A stretch of DNA of 64,000 bases from Anseranas semipalmata (lineage: Eukaryota; Chordata; Aves; Anseriformes; Anseranatidae), in assembly GCA_013399115.1 (NCBI GenBank), contig VXAA01003006.1, positions 1 to 64,000 on the forward strand, read 5' to 3'. Of the stretch, positions 48,475 through 59,800 are shown one piece after another. A program made the position numbers and the translations under genes. The notes under the pieces were generated by a model. That model made no database searches and was not told the origin of the DNA. It saw only the letters and a program-made list of their open reading frames with translations. Every line of letters starts with the position of its first letter. Position 1 is the first letter of the stretch.

Positions 48475-49790
48475 CATAGAATCACAGAATCACAGAATAT
48501 CCCGAGTTGGAAGGGACCCATAAGGATCATCGAGTCCAACTCCTGGCACTGCACAGGTCTACCCAAAATTTTAGACCATGTGACTAAGTGCACAGTCCAA
48601 ATGCCTCTTAAATTCAGACAGGCTTGGTGCAGTGACTACTTCACTGGGGAGCCTGTTCCAGTGTGCAACCACCCTCTCAGTGAAGAACCTCTTCCTAATG
48701 TCTAGCCTAAACCTCCCCTGCCTCAGCTTGACACCATTGCCGCGGGTTCTATCACTGGTGATTAAGGAGAATAGGTCGGCGCCTGGCCCTCCGCTCCCCC
48801 TCGCAAGGAAGTTGTAGACTGCGATGAGGTCTCCCCTCAGCCTCCTCTTCTCCAGGCTGAACAGGCCAAGTGACCTCAGCCGCTCCTCATACGTCTTCCC
48901 CTCTAGGCCCTTCACCATCTTCGTCGCCCTCCTCTGGACACTCTCCAGCAGTTTTACATCCTTTTTGTACTGTGGTGCCCAGAACTGCACACAGTACTCA
49001 AGGTGAGGCCGCACCAGCGCAGAGTAGAGCGGGACAATCACTTCCCTCGACCGGCTAGCAATGCCGTGCTTGATGCACCCCAGGATACGGTTGGCCCTCC
49101 TGGCTGCCAGGGCACACTGCTGGCTCATATTCAACTTGCTGTCAACCACAACCCCCAGATCCCTCTCTGCGGGGCTGCTCTCCAGCGTCTCATTGCCCAG
49201 TCTGTACGTATAGCCAGGGTTGCCCCGTCCCAGGTGCAGGACGCGGCACTTGCTCTTATTAAACTTCATGCGGTTGGTGATTGCCCAGCTCTCCAATCTG
49301 TCCAGATCTCTCTGCAAGGCCTTTCCACCCTCAGCCGAGTCTACAACTCCTCTCAGTTTGGTGTCATCGGCAAATTTGCTCAAAACTCCTTCTAGTCCAA
49401 CATCCAAGTCATTTATAAAAACATTGAAGAGGACTGGCCCTAAAATGGAGCCTTGAGGCACCCCACTAGTGACCGTCCGCCAGCCTGATGTGGCCCCATT
49501 TACCACAACCCTTTGAGCCCTGCCTGTCAGCCAATTGCTCACCCATCGTATGATGTTTTTGTCTAGCTGTATGCTGGACATTTTGTCCAGCAGGATCCTA
49601 TGGGAAACTGTATCAAAAGCTTTGCTGCAGTCCAAAAAGATCACATCAGCTGGTTTCCCTTGATCGACTAGATGGGTGATCTTATCATAAAAAGAAATCA
49701 AATTTGTTAGGCAGGACCTACCCCTCGTGAACCCATGTTGGCTGGGACCAATGACTGCATTGTCCCCCAAGACTTCAAGAATATTTTTTG
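48475..49790 (-). mobile_element. CR1 LINE copy with long open ORF2, 5'-truncated
   Basis: A minus-strand CR1 of about 1.3 kb; full-length CR1 elements are about 4.5 kb, so the 5' part is missing. The 3' end is complete: three 8-bp tail units CATAGAAT, CACAGAAT, CACAGAAT lie at 48475-48498 (plus-strand sense), next to the GAGTTGGAAGGGACC block of the 3' UTR, about 95 bp after the ORF2 stop. The right (5') edge lies between about 49770 and 49800, where similarity to CR1 proteins fades. No clear target-site duplication is visible. The uninterrupted frame and intact tail suggest this is the youngest CR1 in the window. Confidence 0.93.
48571..49770 (-). CDS. CR1 ORF2 C-terminal reverse transcriptase fragment
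   Basis: This 399-codon frame encodes the RT domain and C-terminus of CR1 ORF2p, the enzyme that copies element RNA at the target site. Visible RT blocks: SQHGF at residues 10-14, the motif-A aspartate region [13 protein letters not shown] (45-57), [11 protein letters not shown] (102-112) and the catalytic FADD (133-136). These are followed by the [10 protein letters not shown] thumb-side block and the C-terminal [19 protein letters not shown] and [12 protein letters not shown] blocks. The N-terminal AP-endonuclease and first RT blocks are absent. The first codon is TTG, not ATG, and the frame stays open upstream to about 49850, so the true start was lost by truncation; the first in-frame ATG is residue 64. 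The catalytic residues are intact but the protein cannot be complete. No host role is suggested. Confidence 0.9.
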   Translation of the reverse strand: MGDNAVIGPSQHGFTRGRSCLTNLISFYDKITHLVDQGKPADVIFLDCSKAFDTVSHRILLDKMSSIQLDKNIIRWVSNWLTGRAQRVVVNGATSGWRTVTSGVPQGSILGPVLFNVFINDLDVGLEGVLSKFADDTKLRGVVDSAEGGKALQRDLDRLESWAITNRMKFNKSKCRVLHLGRGNPGYTYRLGNETLESSPAERDLGVVVDSKLNMSQQCALAARRANRILGCIKHGIASRSREVIVPLYSALVRPHLEYCVQFWAPQYKKDVKLLESVQRRATKMVKGLEGKTYEERLRSLGLFSLEKRRLRGDLIAVYNFLARGSGGPGADLFSLITSDRTRGNGVKLRQGRFRLDIRKRFFTERVVAHWNRLPSEVVTAPSLSEFKRHLDCALSHMV

Positions 49791-52700
49791 ATAGATTTGA
49801 AGTGTTAAAGTGCAGTTTGTGGATTATATGATGATCTGGAACATGAAGTATTTACAAAGACAAGTGTGCTAGTAGGAAGTGGCATTATTTATTGCAGTGT
49901 CAAAAATATATGATTTGTGCATATATTTGGCACTTCTAATCTGTAAATTATGATTTCTTTAAAAAACAAACAAGGAAGGAAGGTCTGTAGAAGAATGTTA
50001 CTTGTATTCTAATAGTGAAAATTGTCTCTTAAAAGGACCTGCTCCTTCTACTTAAATAAGGCCAGCCAACTTGTCACTGAAGACAAGACCTATGTTGCAC
50101 ATACTGCTTTCGGATAAGAACTTTCTTCATCCTAACACAACTTTTTAATTTTTCTTTTTTTTTTCAAATTTACTGCAATGAACAAAGAAATTACAGATAA
50201 GTTTACAGTAATAACCAAAAAGCAGCAAAGACCATTGCCTTTCCCAGGCAAAAGTAAATTTGCAAATTTAGTAAAAATTTGCAAAAAATTTTAATTTTAT
50301 TTTTTGTTTTTTGTTCCATTGAGATACCCTGAAGCTGGAGTCATGGCTGCATCCCTTATTAGAAAGAAGAGGAAGTGCTGTTTTTTTTCTTGTAAACGCG
50401 AGATGAGATTGAGATGAGGCTTTTTGCACACTTCATTGGTTTTCCTTGCTTTTACAAACTTTAAAGACCTGTAATAACTGGTATGAAAGTAGACCAAAAA
50501 TCTGGTATTCTTCAGAAAGGTTATATACATTGATCTGTTTTTTAGCCAATTACTTTAAAGTTTGTAATACAGATGTTTGTATGGAAATGTTTTAAAGTAA
50601 ATAAGGTACATTTTTGGATCCTATTTTTTTTAGTTTTCCTGTTGTTTCTGGCATCATAGAAAAAGCATGTAAAATTTCGCAAAGTTGTGAGATTTTGTAA
50701 AAGATTGTGTAAGAATGCTTGTGTGTACAGAGAGGGAAAACAAAATCAGCCAAAACTGCTTTGCGAGTCGCTAACATAACCGGAAGGATAACTCAGATCT
50801 TTTCAATTTTAGATTCCTAGTATCCTGAGCTTATGAGAAGGTGTATGCAATAAAATAAGAAAACAGAGTTCTCCAGTCATAACGCATTCCAGCAACCCTG
50901 CTCTGCCTCCCTATATTGTTTGTGATTTCTGGGTCTGCTCTTCTGTAGCCATCTGTTCACTTCCCAAAATAGCACTGCTTGTCTCTCAGTTTAGAATTTT
51001 TCTCATTATCCATGATACATTTTAACTTCCCTTTGAACGAAACTCATTTTAATACAGATTTTTTTTTAATACATTACTAAAGATTTCATACATTAAATAA
51101 TTTAACAACAACATTGAAATTCTGAATTTCAACATGTTTTGGGATATTGAACATTAGAGGTAATTCTTGTTTTTCTGTGTTTTGTTTGCTTAATCTTTTT
51201 GCATTGATCTAAGTATTATTTTGTTTGGAACTAGTCAAATACTAAATCATAATTACACTAGCAAACTGAAAAGTGGTTCCACACAGTCACACAGGAGGTA
51301 ATTCCAGATTCATCCCGTGTTCCCAGTGATTCAAGGCCATGCGCGTGTTGCTTGTGTGACTGGCTGCTGATGGACTGGAGTGGGTGGGAGCCTTATCTGT
51401 CTCCATAAGGGCACTAATTTGCCTCTCCTCTCTTCAACCATTGAGTTTTCCCTTACTCGCTCTCTTTGCTATACTTACTCTCTTTGACGTCTCTAATTTT
51501 CTGTAATGATTTACAATCTTTGACATCTTTAATTTTGTAAAATTTGCTTGAAGTTGATCATCAAGTTGAAAAAAAAAAGTATTTGGAAGGGGAAAAGAGA
51601 TGAGAACACAAGGAGATAGATGGACAGCACAAGTCATTTCTGTAGCCAAAAGTAAGCATCCTTGCTGCAAAATTTAAAAACTGTTGCATTTAGTATCTAT
51701 GTGTGACAGTCAGAGTTTTTCTGTAACAGAAATGTGGAAAACTGTATGCACTGTTTTAATTTATAAATGTTGATGCTTTTAAAGGTTTCGTTGCTTACAT
51801 GGTCCTTACTCCTAGAAAAAATCTTTGGAGGAGCAAAATGGCCTTTCTCAATGAAATGGTGAAGTTGCAGATGTGGGCTTCAGTTGTTTAATAGTGGTTA
51901 TATTGGTAGTTTTAAGTAAGGCATTAAGATTTTGCTTAAGATACTTAGGAACATTTTCTGCCTAAGTGTAAGGGTGATTGCCTCTAGGAAATGTCTGGAA
52001 GTATTGAAAGAATTAGGTTTCTCTGGACACATCTTCATATCTTGTTTTTTCTGTGGTTGGTTTTTTCTTTTTACTTTTCCTCCTTTTCCTCAGACCTGCA
52101 TTGCTCAAGACTGGAGGATACAGCCCAGCTTTAGTGCAGCATTCCATGGGCAGACAAAAGGCGATACTCTGCACCACTGCCATTTAAATGTTGGTGCTTT
52201 TCTTTCATGTTTCCCCCCTCTGAATTGCAGTGCCAACTTAATTTTGTCTTACCTGGTTAGATGGGATTTGATAGACCTTCTGTGCCAGAATACTTAAGAG
52301 CTAATTTTGAAATTGTGAAATGACATTTAAGTATATTTTGGCTATTTAAAAATATTATATCCTTTCTATCCCCTTTCTATGGAAATAAAAATATTATGTA
52401 TGTTGTATATCAAATAAATATAGCACTCAGTTAATACATACCAGCATAAATCTGATTTTGTATTGAAGTAGACTTGCATCAGTGATTAAGCCAAACCATA
52501 TTGTCTTCTTAATGGTAAAACTTTTTATGTCTGAGAGAGAGAAGCAGATCAAGGAGACTGAAATTTTCCAGCTGTTACACAGATAGTGAAGTCGCTACTC
52601 TGTGGTTTAAAGTACAAAGCATCAAAATGTAACCCAGAATTTTGAAGGCAATTGAACAATGAAAGACTACTTAGACATTTGATTTTTGGTTAGTTTGTCC

Positions 52701-55700
52701 TTATTTTCCCCTTACGTATCTTGGAAAACTATAAAATAGATGCAATAACACCAAAATACATCACTCAGATCTAGGCAACCCGATCCTTTTCCGTATTCTT
52801 TTACACTGTCTAACTGATGCTTATTTCTCTTTTTTAAAATTCTTTAAAATTTTTTTGTTATATCTTCACTACTAAAACAGCACAAATGCATTAATGGTCA
52901 GAACAGGAAGAATGTGAATGTTAAATTAGTAGAAATTGTTTCTAATCTACTGCATGTTATTTGCTTATTTCTAATGACCAGGCTGAAGGTTTCTTTGTTT
53001 GAGAGAAAATAAATGAATTCCGAGGTGACGACTATAACATCTATTGTAAACTGTATCATAGTCTTAGTTTATAAAATCTAAATAGTGTTCTGTTGCTGCT
53101 TTTGTGATGATCTGCTCCGTCTTCATGCTCTGTGTATTGTGAGCAGGGACAGTTAGCCATTCCTATTACTAAGGTTGCCTAATGCTTTCCTTTTATAAAA
53201 TACTATTTTCATTTTTTGCTGTTTAATCTGATGTCTTCCATTCTGCATGTTTTCACTCAAGCCAAATTATTTTTGGAAGCTTTCAGCTAATACCATTCAG
53301 GTTTTTGGTTTGTTTTGTTTTCTATATAAAAATTAAAATACAGCTTTTCATTTAGATTAGCAGAATAGCTGACCTTCATCTAGGGTTTTTCTGGCACGCC
53401 ATGCATTGCAGCAGGGTCTGCGAATTTTATTTTAGAAACTTGTTGTTGGTGAGATGCCATTTGCTATTCCTGAAGAATCTCCCGGAGCTGACCATGCGTT
53501 AACTTTGGCATAACAGCACGTTTTCACCTGTTCACTCGAGACGTGAGTTTTAGCAACTTAATCTCCAGCAGGTTTGGCTTCAGAGAGAGCTCTCAGCCTG
53601 CCGCAGCTCTTGCTGGTGGTGGTCGGGTTGAGCGTGCCACGTCCTCCCAGAGGGACTAAGCCTCTTCCACGCTGTTGCAGTTACGCTGTGGGACAGGGCT
53701 GTGCAAGCAGAACGCTTGCCATTACGGGTGCAGACGTGAGAAGGGGTTTCCCCTGCAGGTCCTGGCTGTTTTGGTCTGGCAGGCTGCGTCCTGCTTCTGC
53801 TGCACGGATTTGCGACCAGACTGAGAGGAGAAGATGTATGTTTCAAGAGAGGAGGGAAACAAAACTAAAATCCAGCAAGCTATTCGCTGGGATCTGGTTT
53901 TGAAAGTCTGGGTCATTTCCTTTAGCCAGGGGTAACTGGTATAGTGGGTGATGTGGAGACTACTGGTGCAGCAAATGCGATACATCACAGCCACCTCACG
54001 AAGGCTTTTTAATGCTTTCCCAGGGTACGTAAACAGGCTAAAGAAATGCTGTCTCAACGTAAGGTCAATAAAACCAGTGTCCAACTAGTAGGAAAAAAAA
54101 GAAGTGCAGGGAGCAGCAGCCAGTGCTAAGGTGTATCAGAAGGTCCCGGAGGCGGTCGGACGTGGGCCTCAGGTCTCCGTTCGTACCAGTGCGGAAGTTG
54201 GCTTTGAGACACAACCCTAACGCTACTCTTGTGAACCTCATTTATGAAAAAACTTAGGGAAGCATTTTGCCTTTTTTCTTTATTTGTATAGAATAGCAAA
54301 AATCGGCCTGAATTGCAGGTTATTCGCTATTTTCTTATGCTTTTTGATCTTTTTTTTTTCTTCTAAGTATTTGCATTTCTGAGGAGACAGTGAATAGGCA
54401 GCATTGTAGCCTCCTTTCTTCTCAGGGTGGATCGTTCCTAGACCCTCTAAAGGATACCGGTGATTGATACTTTCTGCAGCAGCTTAATGTCTGCAGGCTT
54501 TTCTACATACCACTGTAAAATCTTTCTTGCATTTCCATCATTGTTGGCTAATAGAATGGTTTTAGGTTTGATGCTAGTGAAAATTTTCCCCTTTTTTCCT
54601 GAATTTTTGATTTCAGGTGAGCAAAACCTGAAAATCCATCAAAGACAGTTGTCTTGAATGGCATCAGTGGCGTAGAAAATGTGTCATCCTTGCACTGTAG
54701 ACCATCTTTGAGTACAGAGTGTAAGACGAGATACACTTACTTCATTACATCATTCAGGGAGTTTATAGTTGGTTTCACTATGGTTGAGATCATAAGCAAC
54801 ATGCTGAATTTTGCTTTTTCCAGTCAAGAAATGCCTTTTTCCAGCCCACAGTTACGGTTCTTGGTTGTTACATCCTTCCACTACCCATACATGTTTTAAC
54901 TAGATGTGTCCATGCATCTGAGGCCAATTTTGCTCTGTTGCAGTGCTACAGATACTGGAGAGATGTTTGTTTAGTTTTTACTGTTTGCCGTGTTTGTGTG
55001 TTTTGTAATTCTCCTGAAATAAGAGAATTGGCAGCAATGTACTTCTTACTGGTTTGATGATGATTTTTTTGACAGTGGCTTTAGCTGTGAATAAACCATG
55101 AAATGTTATATAGGACCACTATGTAAAAGGTGTTAAGAAAGACAAGTCATCATATTTACTAATTTGGAAGAAGATCCTATTTTTCCTTGGAATGTGGTAG
55201 CCATCCTAAAACTCGGTGAGGAAGTCCCTAATCCCCCTCCCAGTTTGAGCTGTTGCAGCTAGGCTCAGCAGAAAGCCCCAAACACATCAAAATACGGATC
55301 ATAAGGAGATACAACACACGTCTTGGCTGACAAGTTGTTTTCGTAGTGCACAAGTCCTCACTGGGGCACGGTTAGCAGCTGACTGTGTTGCGTGATGATT
55401 CTCTTTGAGGTGTCATTTAGAGGCGTTCTGCACTGCAAAGAGCAGATATGTTACCTTTCAGCCTGGTGCAATGTTAGCAAATTAACGGGGAATGTCACAA
55501 AGTGCCACTTCGTCGAAACAAAGAGAAAACATTTCAACTCTTTTCACATTTTTGCAAGCTGCTGGGCTGGATGACAACAGGGTTTACGCCCTGCTGAACA
55601 GGAGGAGCTCAGGTGCTCCTTAAGCACACCTCGCAGCCTGACCTGCCCGTTCGGAGGAGGCTGTTTTACAGCCCTGGCCATGCTGGTGGCAGCCTCCGCT

Positions 55701-56577
55701 GCTTTCCACAAGGGCTGCGCGCAGAACTGAACCGGGAGGCTGGAGGGAGGAGCTCCAAACCAGCGGTATAGGACAGTAAATTCTTGTATACCAGGTTCAT
55801 TTCTCCCCGTAGATGTCTTTTAGATATTTAAAATGTGAGGGAGAAAATGCAGTAGCCAAAATGGAGGAACAAAATGGACTTGCATAATAAAGAAGGAATA
55901 TTCAAGAGAAGAGTCACTCACTTTGTTATCAAGATCCTCAATTACTTTTCCAGTCAAAAATTATGAGAACTGGAAAAGTCATGGGGCATGAATGTCTAAT
56001 TAGGGGTAATCCCGGCACTAGAGAGTTCTCAATAGCGCTGTGTTTTCTGTGGCTCTATACAGTACTTTTGTGGTTGGTTGGTTTTTAAAATAGATTTACT
56101 GACTTTCAGATGTTTTAGAAAATAATGTTACAGCATCCCGTTTGTGGCAAAGTACATTTAGGATGCTTATAGGATCTTTTAGAATGCTATTTATAGAATT
56201 TAATTTATGTGGTAGTTTACTACCCACCTGTTTTTAACATCTGACAGTATTTCTGTATTTGCATTCTCTAGGCCTTCCTGCTTAGTCTGAGACACCACAG
56301 CACTATGAAATGTGATGGTCGCCTAAAAACAGCGTTTCTGAAAGGAAGGCAATGCTTCTGTTGGCCATTCTAAAAGCGAGGCAGGTCTTACAAATTATTT
56401 TAATACAACAGTCATATGAGTTTTCAGCTTGCTGATTCTCTTGCACGATGTAGCTAGAGGCTGCAAATGCTAATAGCATCTAATGTTAATGGCCTTCCTT
56501 TATCTGTTTTGGAAGCCAAGTTTTTACATTAGAACCACAGTAAGTAAAAATGTTAAATATGAAACAGAAGCCTGTTT
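49791..56577. other. Unique DNA, no confirmed gene
   Basis: AT-rich with moderate GC patches at 53590-53830, 54140-54190 and 55620-55750. A strong pyrimidine tract and acceptor (CTTTTCCTCCTTTTCCTCAG) ends at 52095, but only a weak donor follows. A perfect 11-bp inverted repeat (ACTTTTCCAGT at 55944-55954, ACTGGAAAAGT at 55969-55979) has a 14-nt loop. The frame at 53722-54084 (120 codons, minus) is unrecognised. Confidence 0.45.
54611..54622 (+). other. Recursive-splice-like site (speculative)
   Basis: TTTCAG at 54611-54616 is followed directly by GTGAGC, so an acceptor and a donor abut. A pyrimidine tract (CCCCTTTTTTCCTG) lies upstream. Recursive splice sites in long vertebrate introns have this form. 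Only the motif supports it. Confidence 0.2.
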
Positions 56578-56757
56578 ATAGGATCATGGAATAATTGAGG
56601 TTGGAAGGGGAGCTGTGAAGGTCAACTACTCCAGTCCCCTGCACAAAGCGTGTCTGGTAAGATGAGTTTGTTCAGGGAGTCCTCCAGGGTCTTGACTTCC
56701 ACTGAGGATGGAGGTTCCACAGCCTTCCTGGGCAACCTGCTCCAGTAGTTGACCAAA
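56578..56757 (-). mobile_element. CR1 LINE 3'-end fragment, old
   Basis: Read leftward on the minus strand this matches the end of a CR1 element: the block that in plus sense reads TTCCACAGCCTTCCTGGGCA, then the GGTTGGAAGGGG and ATCATGGAATAATTGAGG region near the 3' end. The tail is reduced to ATAGGATCATGGAAT. Many substitutions and no open frame mark it as an old copy. It is followed directly by an AT-rich tract. Confidence 0.8.
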
Positions 56758-56885
56758 ATGAATTTTATATACAATTTCTCTGTATATTTAAAATTTATAT
56801 TTTATGTGCTTGCATATAATCATTTTATAGATATCTACATACAATTTTAAATATATATATTTATATAATTTTATATAAAGTAAAA
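56758..56885. repeat. AT-rich low-complexity tract
   Basis: About 125 bp made almost only of A and T with repeated ATATAT, TATAA and TTTATAT units, adjoining the CR1 fragment. Confidence 0.7.
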
Positions 56886-59800
56886 ATGGAAAGAGGGGAA
56901 ATATTAGAATGCAGAGGTCTTTCTTTGGAAAAGTCAGTATTTTGTGGGATAGGTTAAATTAGGATTTGTTTATAAATGTGAGGTCTAATCTCTAGTTTTA
57001 TCATTTCTGCAGTCAACAGTACAAGAAATCTTTTTTCCCCAACGATGAGAACAGTTAATTGCTATTTGATGAGTACTTTTTGAAACATTGAACATCATAT
57101 TTTTTCTGAGGTTCTTCCTGCTTAAGGTTTTACATGAGTGGTCCTCTCTGAGGAGAATAAGAGTAATTAGCAAGAAGTCAGCCCAATTGATTAACAATAT
57201 CTGTTACGATTTTGTAATTTACTTCTGCAAATACACAGAAGTCAATAGTGGAAATATGGGAAATTCAGGAAATGTGCATACCTAAAAGCATATCATGCAT
57301 ACCTGTAAATTGTAAGATCACCTTTTTTATTTTTTTAAAATGAGTACTGGCTTCAAGCTGCTGCGTGCTCGGGTGGCAGGAACCAAAGCAGACCTCCACT
57401 GCTTGCCCGTCTCCTTTGTGGGGCTGTTGCCTGGCCTGGGGATGCCGGGCAGAGCAAGTGAGGGGGAGCCCTGGGCGGGCTGCTCCGTGCCTTGCTCCAC
57501 GCTGCGGATGTGGGGGCTGCTGGGTTTCTCTCCAGCTGCAGGAAATTTAGACAGAGAGGAGAGCAGCAAGTGTTTGCATGGGGTGTTATTCTCCTACAGA
57601 TGCCAACATGTCGTGCTGCGGTCCTGACAGCTGATTGATTTGATTCATTGCCTGTATAAGGCAGCATATTAGAGCTGACAGGCTGTATAGGCTTTAAAGA
57701 CTTCTGCCATTTTATTGCTTGCTGTAGGCTGAGAGTAAAATATTGTTAAAGATTTGGAATTGGCCAAGAGAGGGAACTAATGGCTAAGAGTAAGCAGTCA
57801 AATATCAGACAAGGTTATCTCTAGAGAATATAATTTTCTGTTCAAGGGAAAAAAAGATGTTGTGTTTATTAACATTACACAAATAGGGACAGCAGTAAGA
57901 TGACAACATTTGTACATTGCAAAAATGTGTTTAGGAATAGAAAGGACTGTGAGTCACTGAAAGGAGACAAAGTAAGTTAGGTAAATGAGCAGCTTGATTA
58001 TGACAAAAAAATCACGTTTAGGTAGCTAAAACAAACAGGAGGAATAATCTTGACTGCTCATGGCATTAGTGATTCTAATTTCATTGCATCTAATAAGGAA
58101 TGCAATTTTGAGCATGGCTAAAATACAATAGCTCAGGAAGAATACAGAACAAGTAGGAAGTTAGGAGTTTCAAAGCATGGGGGAACATTCCCAGGAAGAA
58201 ACATGGAACTAGTGCTCTCTGGGCCCCAGTATAGGATGAGGGTTGTACGGTGCTAGACGGCACTCCTGTTTGTTGTTTCACATAACAAGCTGAAGACCTG
58301 CAATTAAAGCAAGCACATTTGAAACTGTAGAAATATTTTGTATGCAATTCATGATTGGTCTTTTAAAATCATTGTTTTAAAATACATAAAGAAAACTATA
58401 CAGTGGTAGTCGCTTTATAAATACGCTCTAGGACTTATATTAATTCAGAAATGAGCGGAAGGGAAGGCTGGACCCTGAGGCCCTGGGGAGCGAGGATTAT
58501 CCAAGCGTCAGCAGGTCTGTTTGCATTTACCTGTGCAGCAGTGCAAAGCCACGCTGTTGCATGCCATAATGTGAGGTGTGGCTTCTTAAATCGTATCACT
58601 GACTGATTGTGCAAACCTGGGCTCGCAGGTCTGTAGGAGGATGTCTGTGTTCTGGGGACAGAGGAAATGGAGAGGTCATGGGAGGGGTTTATGTAAGAAG
58701 CACAGTGTTTGGAGATAGAATGGGTCATTATGAAAACGGAGTAGAGTTTTTCTTGTAATGGTTGTGTTTCTTAAGCTGGCACAATGATGTGAAATGTGTT
58801 AGCATCTCGTGCAGGCATACTTTGTCATATTTAAAAGTGCATCTAGCTGAGATTGATTATAGACTTGATTAGTGCACGTTACAACCAAGAATCCATGAAA
58901 GCTGTTTAACTGTGCCTGTGTGAGATACTGTGAATTGTTTCAGATGTTGCTGGCTAAGAAAATAAACATGTTTTTTCCCAATCTAAATAAAATACAAAAA
59001 ACCTAAGATTAGTGATAAGAATTTTATGTTTTTTAGAGCAATGGAAAAAACTCTCAGACATCCTCTAAAGAAATAAGCAAAGCTGAAAATCAAGAAGACC
59101 TCCTTGTAAAGACTGCCTTTTAAAGGAGTGGTTCTTGACATCTGCTTGAAGTACAGCTGTTGTAACCGTAACTGGGATAGAACTAATGATTTCAGAGAGG
59201 TCTAAAAGGAGATAGTACTCTTCAAAAGAACTTAGGTGTTTTTCTTTTGTCTGTTTGTTTTTAACTCTTCTCTTGCCCTCTCTTACATGTGCTGACTTTC
59301 TGTCCTTTTCCTCTCTATCCTAGAGTTTTTTACAGTTTACAGCCAAAGAAGGTGCAACAAAAACTTCTTATTGGAAATAGTTGTTGAAAAAAAGTTATTT
59401 CCAATGAAAAGTAATGGGTCCAAAAGGAAGCATTCCATCAAGAATTTATTACTCATAGCTTCCAGGAATTTACATTTTTATGGGCTGCAAACAATTAAAG
59501 TTATTGATACTGTGACATCTCCAAAGATCTGAATGTCTGTAATGGCTTGAGGTTTTCCTTCTGAAATTCACCTCATTGCTGCAGAGAAGATAGTGGGTTT
59601 GAGTTAAGGCTCAGGCTTGTTCAACATGAAATGAATATTAGGTTAAAACCTAAGACAAAATTTAAAGCCTAAGGCCACACAAATATTGTGAAATTTAAAC
59701 AATAAATCATTTGCAAGAGCCGTAATCCACTAGACTAATGGATACGCGGAAAAAACGACTCATTTAATTGCTGTTAGAAAATGTGAGAAACCTTGGAGGA

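Noticed and set aside
48632..49456. Plus-strand frames of 60-130 codons
   Set aside because: They are antisense to the open CR1 RT frame and have no independent support.
55944..55979. 11-bp perfect hairpin with 14-nt loop
   Set aside because: Roughly one such pair with a short spacer is expected by chance in 64 kb, and nothing around it suggests a structured RNA.
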